64,000 nucleotides of DNA from Candidatus Eiseniibacteriota bacterium (GTDB taxonomy: Bacteria; Orphanbacterota; Orphanbacteria; Orphanbacterales; Orphanbacteraceae): the NCBI GenBank assembly GCA_029262235.1, contig JAJCZU010000004.1, forward strand, positions 186,001 to 250,000, given 5' to 3'. A program made the translations under genes and the position numbers. The notes beneath the pieces are model-generated. The model saw nothing but the letters and a program-made list of their open reading frames with translations. It ran no database searches and was not told the origin of the DNA. Shown here piece after piece: positions 8,485 through 13,996 of this stretch (within the stretch, counting starts at the first letter, position 1; each line of letters starts with the position of its first letter).

Positions 8485-9281
8485 GAACTCGCGCTCGCGT
8501 GTCTGCGATTCTTCGCGCCCCTCAGGAGGGCGACGGACTCAGCCGGGCCTTCGATGTCTTTATTCTGTCGCTGATCACGCTGAATGTCGTCGCCCTGATT
8601 CTCGAATCGGTCACCTCAATACGCCAATCGTATGCGACCTGGTTTCACTATATCGAGGTCGCATCGGTGGGCATCTTCACGGTCGAGTACCTGCTCAGGC
8701 TCTGGTCGGCGGTCGAGCGTCCGGAATTCAAACGAGCGATCACGGGCCGGCTCCGGTGGGCACGCACCCCGTTTGCAGTCATTGATCTCCTCGCCATTCT
8801 ACCGTTCTATCTTCCGTTGCTCGGTGTCGATCTCCGTATCGTGCGAATTGTCCGACTTCTTCGCGTGTTTCGTGTGGCAAAACTCGCGCGGTATTCCAAT
8901 GCGCTGCGAGCGATTGGGATTGTTCTTCGCGATAAGCGGGAAGAACTCATGATAGTCGTCACAGCCTGCGTCCTGCTGCTGCTCTTGTCATCGACTCTTG
9001 TCTACTTTGCTGAGAACGAACAGCAGCCCGAAGCCTTTTCCAGCATCCCTGCATCGATGTGGTGGGGGGTGTGCACTCTCACGACCGTGGGCTACGGCGA
9101 CATGTTTCCTGTCACTCCATTCGGTAAGGTACTGGCGTCATTCATAGCTCTGCTCGGAATCGGATTGTTCGCGCTCCCCGCTGGGATACTCGGTGCGGGA
9201 TTCGTGGAGTCGGTGTCGCGGAAGGAGAGCGCGGGGTGCTGTCCGCACTGTGGGAAGGAGATACATGCGATCGATGACTAG
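8481..9281 (+). CDS. Voltage-gated-type potassium channel
   Basis: A 266-residue six-helix channel subunit. Hydrophobic S1-S3 segments are followed by an S4 voltage-sensor helix with regularly spaced arginines ('RIVRIVRLLRVFRVAKLAR', about 115-133). After S5, a pore loop carries the canonical K+ filter TTVGYGD, then S6 ('ALLGIGLFALPAGILGAGF'). The C-terminus has an unusual short CPHCGKEIH motif that could bind a metal or a partner. Four subunits would form the channel. The gene overlaps the upstream PD-(D/E)XK-like gene by 4 bp and precedes a UDG-like gene. This is an odd operon for a housekeeping channel and suggests the channel may be an effector. Channel identity is secure; operon function is inference. 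Confidence 0.92.
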   Translation: MRTRARVSAILRAPQEGDGLSRAFDVFILSLITLNVVALILESVTSIRQSYATWFHYIEVASVGIFTVEYLLRLWSAVERPEFKRAITGRLRWARTPFAVIDLLAILPFYLPLLGVDLRIVRIVRLLRVFRVAKLARYSNALRAIGIVLRDKREELMIVVTACVLLLLLSSTLVYFAENEQQPEAFSSIPASMWWGVCTLTTVGYGDMFPVTPFGKVLASFIALLGIGLFALPAGILGAGFVESVSRKESAGCCPHCGKEIHAIDD

Positions 9282-9332
9282 ATGGTGGTGGGGCTATTGG
9301 CCAGCAGGCTCTTTCTGTATAGAGGTAGCGCA

Positions 9333-10076
9333 ATGAATGAAGTCAACTCGAGATTCCAGAAAGCATATCGCGACCTTGAAGAACAGATGAAAGCGCTCGC
9401 CGAAGCCGACGGGGACGTGTATGTACCCAATCCCGAACCGGACTCACCTGTCGATTACGTGTTCGTCTGTATGGAACCGTCTCTGGGGCGATGGGCGAGT
9501 TCGTTGGACGATGCGAGGCAGAAGGTAGAGTCCGGATTCAGGAACTTTCTCGCCCATGTCGACACCATGATTCTTCACTTCTCCATCCGACGGTATCTCT
9601 GCAAGCCCACGGATCGCTATCATATCACTGATTTTTCCAAGGGTGCCATGCTTGTGGAGCGCGCCGGGCAGGCGAGAGCAGAACGCTATGAAAGATGGTA
9701 CGGCTTGTTGAGGGATGAGATCGATCTTGTCGCCAAGCCTGACGCAGGTATCGTTGCGGTTGGTAAAGACGTTTCTCGGCACCTCAAGCGGCAGGGTTTC
9801 GAGAGGCCTTTCACGCAGGTCATACACTATTCCGGGCTCGCGGGACGTGCTCGACGTGACGGAATTGCGAACCACGAAGCGGAGTTCGAGGAGTTCAGTC
9901 ACACGGTATCGCTACAGGACGTGATCGCCACAGCACAGGAAGTCATCGGGGAGGCCGGTGTGCCGCCAGCGGTTCACAACGAGGCGTTGACGCAGGTGAC
10001 CAGGAGCCAGCTTTCCTTGTCCCGGAAACAATTGATCTTCAACTACAAGTTGGCATTTGAAACGATGCGGGGATGA
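9333..10076 (+). CDS. Uracil-DNA-glycosylase-superfamily-like protein (tentative)
   Basis: A 247-residue protein. ATG 9333 is chosen over ATG 9282 because AGAGG sits 8 nt upstream and conserved-looking sequence starts there. Features recalling the UDG fold are 'DYVFVCMEPSLG' after a short N-terminal region (the GxxPg-type motif 1), 'YHITDFSKGAM', 'AGIVAVGKDVSRHL' (the core strand plus helix) and 'VIHYSGLAG' in place of the HPS motif 2. The similarity is motif-level and no catalytic acid is certain. It lies in the four-gene operon, 51 bp after the channel and 4 bp before the next gene. It could bind or cleave modified bases. It might also be a UDG-fold protein without glycosylase activity. Confidence 0.4.
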   Translation: MNEVNSRFQKAYRDLEEQMKALAEADGDVYVPNPEPDSPVDYVFVCMEPSLGRWASSLDDARQKVESGFRNFLAHVDTMILHFSIRRYLCKPTDRYHITDFSKGAMLVERAGQARAERYERWYGLLRDEIDLVAKPDAGIVAVGKDVSRHLKRQGFERPFTQVIHYSGLAGRARRDGIANHEAEFEEFSHTVSLQDVIATAQEVIGEAGVPPAVHNEALTQVTRSQLSLSRKQLIFNYKLAFETMRG

Positions 10077-10080
10077 TCTG

Positions 10081-10614
10081 ATGAATCATTTCGAGCGGCA
10101 TTTTCCGGAAGCGGTCAGACAGGGTAGAGAAGACGCCCGAGCGGAGGCGAAGCGGGGCGATACTCTCACGATTAGTTGTCCGGAACGAATCGAAGGGTTT
10201 CTCACCTTCCGCAGGATCATGAAAGACGACTACGGAGTAACGGCCTTGCCGTGGGGGCTCCGCGACCAGGTTCACGAGATAAGCGCCCGTGCGTACGGGC
10301 ATGATCAGGAAGCAAAGAAGATTCTGGAGGAGATCCACGGGCATGGTTTCCTCGAGCGGGTGATACGAGACGCGCAGAGAATCTGGGAGGAGACGGACCG
10401 TGATATAGCAATGGCCGAATACCAGGAAAACGAAAGGGAGCGACTTCAGCCGCAAGACAGCGTCGTGGATGCAACAGGCTGGACGAATTGTCCCAGGTGC
10501 GGTCGCCGGTTCAAAGCTCACACGAGGCAGAGACCGCGTGGCCCTGTTGTGGAGTGCCCGAACAGCGAGTGTGCTCAGGCAATTCGACTCCACGAGAGAA
10601 GCACGCCGGCGTAG
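10081..10614 (+). CDS. Small protein with C-terminal zinc ribbon
   Basis: A 177-residue protein starting at ATG 10081, 4 bp after the preceding stop, with GGGG just upstream. The N-terminal ~130 residues are charged and helical with no recognised family. The C-terminus carries CPRCGRRFK...CPNSEC, a four-cysteine zinc ribbon that could bind nucleic acid. It is the last gene of the PD-(D/E)XK-like/channel/UDG-like operon, and a tRNA-3'-end-like repeat with a hairpin follows 14 bp later. Function is unknown; a DNA- or RNA-binding accessory role is a guess from the ribbon. Confidence 0.55.
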   Translation: MNHFERHFPEAVRQGREDARAEAKRGDTLTISCPERIEGFLTFRRIMKDDYGVTALPWGLRDQVHEISARAYGHDQEAKKILEEIHGHGFLERVIRDAQRIWEETDRDIAMAEYQENERERLQPQDSVVDATGWTNCPRCGRRFKAHTRQRPRGPVVECPNSECAQAIRLHERSTPA

Positions 10615-10627
10615 TAGCAGTCCTTCC

Positions 10628-10652
10628 GTTCGAGTCCTACCCGGGGAGCCAG
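10628..10652 (+). repeat. tRNA-3'-end direct repeat, copy 1 (putative attachment-site core)
   Basis: These 25 bp are identical to 12890-12914. They comprise the T-loop TTCGAGT, the T-stem 3' strand CCTAC, acceptor strand CCGGGGA, the discriminator G, and an encoded CCA followed by G. The 5' T-stem strand is not retained here (TTCCG instead of GTAGG), so only the tRNA 3' end is present. This is the classic footprint left by integration into a tRNA gene. A strong hairpin follows immediately. No integrase gene is visible in the window. Confidence 0.6.
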
Positions 10653-10692
10653 GTGGGAAGGGGCTTTGCAGACATGCAAAGTCCCTTTCTTT
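10653..10692 (+). terminator. Hairpin terminator after tRNA-like repeat
   Basis: AAGGGGCTTTGC pairs with GCAAAGTCCCTTT around a short AGACAT loop, followed by CTTTGTT. It would terminate the four-gene operon ending at 10614, or originally a tRNA transcript. Its stem differs in sequence from those at 1320, 12238 and 12917, but its position relative to the tRNA-like end is the same. Confidence 0.65.
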
Positions 10693-11157
10693 GTTTAGGG
10701 GCGTGAGGGGGGTGGAATGGGGCGGCACAGGGGGAGCGGGGACTCGCGCGTAGCTCACTCCTCCCCTGTGGAATGCAGGTTTGAGCGGCTACTCGTCCCC
10801 ATGTCTCAATGTCTCGCCCGCAGAGGCCCACAGCCTGCCCGCTCCGCCCTGTGGAAAGGGCAGGTCGCACGGCTCTCAGCCCCCACGTCTCAATGTCTCG
10901 CCCGCAAAGACCCCACAGCCCCCGGCTCCGTCCCTGTGGAAATGGCGAGTGTGAGCCTCTCATGCTCGTTGTCTCAGTTTCTCGCGGGGAGAGCACGGGC
11001 GGACCAGCTCGAAGAGCTCGAGTTGGCAGGAGTCACGTAACAGAGGCTCCGGAATAACCGGTGCGGTTCAGTCTTGCCTCACCGAGGAAGAGGCCCCAGG
11101 ATCACGTTCTGCCATGCTTGCTTCAGGTTTCCCCCAATCCATGTCGGAGTCAAACGA
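10693..11157. other. Non-coding stretch carrying the main two-box repeat array
   Basis: I see no convincing gene here. The centre (10763-10990) is the repeat array described separately. The left part (10725-10763) is the repeat-family edge shared with 4358-4397. The ORFs here on both strands are low-complexity Arg/Pro/Ser translations of the repeat and are not supported. The right part (10990-11157) is unremarkable and separates the array from a convergent lipoprotein gene. Confidence 0.5.
10763..10990 (+). repeat. Two-box 84-bp repeat array, copy 2 (three units)
   Basis: Box A (CCCTGTGGAA) begins at 10764, 10847 and 10932, spaced 83 and 85 bp. Box B (GTCTCAATGTCTC, third copy GTCTCAGTTTCTC) begins at 10803, 10887 and 10971, so the A-to-B distance is fixed at about 37-38 nt in all three. 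Sequence between boxes is GC-rich and only partly conserved; CGCCCGCARAGRCCCCACAG after box B is shared by units 1 and 2. Box B is itself a direct repeat of GTCTC at 8-nt spacing. It belongs to the same family as 1196-1490. Confidence 0.7.
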
Positions 11158-11192
11158 GAAACGCGAGGAGGTGTTCCTCCTCGCGTTCTCCA
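11158..11192. terminator. Bidirectional-type hairpin terminator
   Basis: ACGCGAGGAGG and CCTCCTCGCGT form an 11-bp perfect stem around TGTT, extended by partly paired flanks. It lies 28 bp beyond the stop of the minus-strand lipoprotein gene (11220) and would terminate it. There is no long U-tract, so efficiency is uncertain. Confidence 0.6.
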
Positions 11193-11219
11193 ATCGATCG
11201 GTTCGTAGCCGGACGACGG

Positions 11220-12032
11220 TCAGTTTGCGTCCCGGTTGAGAACCAGAGACGACCAATCGCTCCCGGTTTCCAGGCTCTGTCGTGCCTTCTCCCACCAGTT
11301 CGGTTCGTCCGTCGCGCCGGGTGTGTAACTCCCAACGTACTCGCATCCTCCGTCGCCACACCGCACGTAGTCAAAACGATCTTCGAAGCGGCTGATGCGG
11401 GAGTACGTGTAAGCGGTCTCGTGGCGGGTGGACTCTCGCACCAGGTACTCGAACGAGTCCTCCGACGAGTTTGCATAGACGTTCCGAAGGACGGGCGCCG
11501 ACCTCATGACGTTCGGCAGCGCCTCTGCGTCCAGAACGCTGTCGATTTCGGAATACCGTTCTGCGATGCGTGCGGGATGGTAGTTGCCCGCGAAGTCCAG
11601 TATGACCACGTACGGTCTCCGTCCGTCGAATTGCCACAAGTGGGAGGTGTGGTAGACCGACGCGTTCCACTCAACGTTGATTTCGGCGAAGGCGGACGTG
11701 TCACCCTGCGTGATGGCGTCGAACAGTGCTTCCGTGACTTCGAGTCGCACGCGGTTCGGCTGCCATGGCGGCGCGTAGCGAACTTCTTTGACGCCCGGGA
11801 TCATGCTCTGCAGCGAACTCCGGATCTCGTCGAGGTCGTTCGCGATTCTCGCGGACATCGCTTCGGGAGCGTCGATCTGGCCGGAGAGCGCGAGGGCCAT
11901 CCAGTCGGATTCGTCGCTTCCTTCCCGCCCCCATTCCGTCGGCCCCGCGACGTCGTCCCCACACGAGGAGAGGAAGAACACCGGGAGAAATAATGCGGTC
12001 GTGGCGGCGATTTTCCATGCGGATCTAGTCAT
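11220..12032 (-). CDS. Lipoprotein of unknown function
   Basis: A 270-residue lipoprotein: basic N-terminus, hydrophobic segment and lipobox LSSC (C24), followed by an acidic Gly/Asp/Glu linker. AAGGAG lies about 9 nt upstream of ATG 12032. The mature part is a soluble domain rich in charged and aromatic residues with a Cys pair (RCGDGGC), and is not assigned to a family. It would be anchored to an envelope membrane by the N-terminal lipid. The gene lies inside the 2.3-kb segment bounded by the two identical tRNA-3'-end repeats, so it may have arrived or been trapped with that segment. Function is unknown. Confidence 0.75.
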   Translation of the reverse strand: MTRSAWKIAATTALFLPVFFLSSCGDDVAGPTEWGREGSDESDWMALALSGQIDAPEAMSARIANDLDEIRSSLQSMIPGVKEVRYAPPWQPNRVRLEVTEALFDAITQGDTSAFAEINVEWNASVYHTSHLWQFDGRRPYVVILDFAGNYHPARIAERYSEIDSVLDAEALPNVMRSAPVLRNVYANSSEDSFEYLVRESTRHETAYTYSRISRFEDRFDYVRCGDGGCEYVGSYTPGATDEPNWWEKARQSLETGSDWSSLVLNRDAN

Positions 12033-12195
12033 GATGGAACTCCTTCGCTTCGTCGGCTTGGCGGAATTGCCGTGCCGTCTACCCCTATACGAGGCAGGGA
12101 GAGGAGTTCTCGCGGGTCGAAGTAGTAAAAGTATGGAATCAAATGCCCACGCGCGGTTTCGCGCGCTCTCCCGATGGCCAACGTCCCGTCGGTAA

Positions 12196-12277
12196 CACCC
12201 CTGTGGAAAGTGAGCCCAACCATCTCGGGGAGCCGGATGGGGGAGTCTTGCGGTGACGCGAGGCTCCCTTTCTTCAT
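12196..12277 (+). repeat. Solitary box A plus degenerate tRNA-end and hairpin
   Basis: CCCTGTGGAAAGTGAG (12199-12214) matches box A and its flank at 1283-1298. Next comes CTCGGGGAGCCGGA, a degenerate tRNA 3' end, then a hairpin: GGGAGTCTTGCG pairs with CGCGAGGCTCCC, followed by TTTCTT. The order box A, tRNA-like end, hairpin repeats that at 1283-1352, showing that the elements travel or duplicate together. The hairpin could terminate transcription rightward. Confidence 0.55.
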
Positions 12278-12889
12278 GGGCCGGCGAGATACGGCCGCGA
12301 ACGGGTAGAAGAGCGTCCTTCGTATCCGTCGCGTCTCAGCGCGGCCCGTTGGATTCCTTTCCGTGAATACCATCGCCTGCCTGACATCGACGCAATCCCG
12401 CGCCTGTCCGATCCGGAAAAGACAAAAGATCTGGCCGCGATCGTCACTGACATGTTCGTGTCCGAAGAGGACGGCTTTATCAGCGACTTCTACGGCTACT
12501 ACCACTCTTTCTACGTCGCTCTTCTGACGCGTCGCCACCCGGATGGCATCTTCAGGGCGCCCGGAGCGAAGAATCAGAAACTGCGAAGGAATGCTCTCGT
12601 GGCACGCTTGTCGGATTATCCGCGCGGAGTGCTGCTTCTGTGCCAAGGCTCCCGATTCGCGGAGATGATTTCGTTCCGGCAGTCCGGGTCGGCTACGATC
12701 GGAGAGATTTCGCTCGCGCTCGATCCGGTTCGTTCATTCACACTGGGAAAGAACGCTATTGAGCTCTTTCGTTACGAAGCGGTTATGGAGTTGGGCAACG
12801 GGATTCCGAAGACTAGAAGATTGCTGGCTGTCAGCGGCGGTAAAACAGGTTCAGGTTTCAATTTAATAAGCTCCCCCGCTGGGTCGTAG
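12255..12889 (+). pseudogene. Gene fragment of unknown function trapped between tRNA-end repeats
   Basis: The frame is open from just after a TGA at about 12252 to a TAG at 12887-12889 and reads as normal protein, including 'WIPFREYHRLPDIDAIPRLS', 'DMFVSEEDGFISDFYGYYH' and 'RRNALVARLSDYPRGVLLLC'. Coding-like sequence extends some 150 bp upstream of the first ATG (12452), with no ATG, GTG or TTG there, so the 5' end looks lost. The upstream break coincides with the box A/tRNA-end/hairpin element, and the stop falls inside the downstream tRNA T-stem. Both ends therefore appear cut by the repeats. No family is recognised. A complete short gene starting at 12452 is the alternative. Confidence 0.45.
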
Positions 12890-12913
12890 GTTCGAGTCCT
12901 ACCCGGGGAGCCA
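12886..12913 (+). other. tRNA 3'-end remnant (T-arm, acceptor strand, CCA)
   Basis: The T-stem GTAGG/CCTAC closes a TTCGAGT loop, followed by acceptor strand CCGGGGA, discriminator G and CCA. No matching 5' acceptor (TCCCCGG) or D-arm lies within 100 bp upstream, so this is only the 3' part of a tRNA gene. The last 25 bp plus one (12890-12914) are the second copy of the direct repeat at 10628. The 5' half may have been removed or displaced by integration. Confidence 0.6.
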
Positions 12914-12914
12914 G
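12890..12914 (+). repeat. tRNA-3'-end direct repeat, copy 2 (putative attachment-site core)
   Basis: Identical over 25 bp to 10628-10652. The two copies bound 2.24 kb containing the two-box array, a lipoprotein gene and a gene fragment. They could be attL/attR of a small integrated segment or scars of successive integrations in the same tRNA gene. Confidence 0.6.
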
Positions 12915-12916
12915 AT

Positions 12917-12956
12917 GACAAAGCCCCGTGCACAGATGCGCGGGGCTTTGTCGTTC
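12917..12956 (+). terminator. Hairpin after tRNA remnant
   Basis: CAAAGCCCCG pairs with CGGGGCTTTG across a TGCACAGATG loop, followed by TCGTT. It is probably the natural terminator of the original tRNA gene. It is also in a position to stop transcription from the convergent lipoprotein gene at 12978. Confidence 0.65.
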
Positions 12957-12977
12957 CAAGGCGAGTTCGAGCTGGAC

Positions 12978-13718
12978 TCAAGGGCAGCCGATCGCGTCCA
13001 TGATCGCCTGAGCCGCCGCGATCAGTTCATCGGCCTGATCCTCGTTGAGCTTCTTTCCGCGATGGACTTCTACACAGTTGATGAAGGAGGTGAGTTCCCA
13101 ACAGGCAGCACCGATGCTGCCGTTGTCTAATGCAGCTGCGGCCCGCTGCAGTTTCGCGCAGAGCGAAATCTTCACCGCCGGTTCGATCGGCAGGTTTTCA
13201 ACGACCTCTTTCAGATTCTCGATCATCTCTTCGGCGGGAGGGGGCGTGATTGTCACGTTGAACGTGATCGGTCCTTCGCAGGGACCGCTGATGCAGTTGG
13301 CCGTGATCGTGAACGTGTCAGACGTGCTGTTGTCCGCGGAATCGTTGGTGTACATGAAGCCGGGCTCACAGTTCAGTGCCATACTACCGCCCAGTTGCAG
13401 TGTGTTCATGGTGCCGTGGCCGGGCAGAGTCGTGACATTGATGGTTGTAATGGCGCCACCCTCCCCGGGTACTGCCCACGGTACCGGCAGGCAAGCACTG
13501 GTGCCGCCGTTCGGCACCGTGATGTTCATGATGGTGGCCTGAGAGCTGGTGGCGGGGCGGACCCTCTCCGCCCCGCGGGCCCCGAAGTGTCTCTTCTCGA
13601 GCTCGCCGGCGGAAACGCTGCTCGTTTCGGGGGCCACCGTTTCGCTGCACGACAGCAGGAACAGCGGCAGGCAGGCGAAGAGGGAAACGGGAATCAATAG
13701 GTGAAGTTGGCGTCGCAT
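12978..13718 (-). CDS. Lipoprotein with Ig-like central region, unknown function
   Basis: A 246-residue protein. The frame extends to 14069, but ATG 13718 is clearly the start: AGGAGG lies 7 nt upstream and a signal peptide with lipobox LLSC follows (C24). The mature protein has a beta-rich, Thr/Asn/Gly-rich central region (about 65-165) resembling an Ig-like or cadherin-like fold ('GEGGAITTINVTTLPGHGTM'). A helical C-terminal domain with four cysteines follows ('EEMIENLKEVVENL', 'KISLCAKLQRAAAAL'). It is probably an outer-membrane or periplasmic lipoprotein. It is divergent from the Ser/Thr kinase gene at 13997. Confidence 0.75.
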   Translation of the reverse strand: MRRQLHLLIPVSLFACLPLFLLSCSETVAPETSSVSAGELEKRHFGARGAERVRPATSSQATIMNITVPNGGTSACLPVPWAVPGEGGAITTINVTTLPGHGTMNTLQLGGSMALNCEPGFMYTNDSADNSTSDTFTITANCISGPCEGPITFNVTITPPPAEEMIENLKEVVENLPIEPAVKISLCAKLQRAAAALDNGSIGAACWELTSFINCVEVHRGKKLNEDQADELIAAAQAIMDAIGCP

Positions 13719-13962
13719 GGTGCGTCCTCCTGACTCGACCCCTCGCGCGGGGGAGCCTGTGTGCGGTATCAGATCCGTGTCTTTCACGTCTACTAAACCA
13801 ACCGCAAAAAGCCGTCCGAAACCGACACAAGAAAGCCCGCGGTTGTCGACGATACCCCTCGTGACCTGCGGTCTCGTCACGCAACGCGAAATCACACTCT
13901 CCGAATCTATGCCCCTGCACCTGCCGGAACCTCGTCCCGAACGGGGACCTTGACTTGTACGA

Positions 13963-13990
13963 TTGGCACAGCTGCGCAGTCTGGTAGAAT
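13963..13990 (+). promoter_or_regulatory. Putative leaderless promoter of the kinase gene
   Basis: TTGGCA (13963-13968) and TAGAAT (13985-13990) are spaced 16 bp. The -10 box ends 6 bp before ATG 13997, so the transcript would start at or next to the start codon, and no ribosome-binding site is visible. The dead kinase at 25 kb also has TAGAAT 7 bp before its former start codon. Confidence 0.45.
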
Positions 13991-13996
13991 TGAGCC

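Noticed and set aside
10039..10758. 239-codon minus-strand ORF over the zinc-ribbon gene
   Set aside because: Shadow of the plus-strand operon and the tRNA-like repeat; Arg/Pro/Ser-rich with no features.
10763..10990. Possible CRISPR array
   Set aside because: Two different short boxes alternate with unequal gaps (37 and 46 nt), the filler is partly conserved, and no cas gene is present.
12830..12913. Complete tRNA gene ending at 12913
   Set aside because: No 5' acceptor strand TCCCCGG, D-arm or anticodon arm fits upstream; only the T-arm and 3' end are present.
12772..12981. Minus-strand ORF with GSPGRTRTYDPAG
   Set aside because: This peptide type is the well-known spurious antisense translation of tRNA 3' ends; it supports the tRNA remnant rather than a gene.
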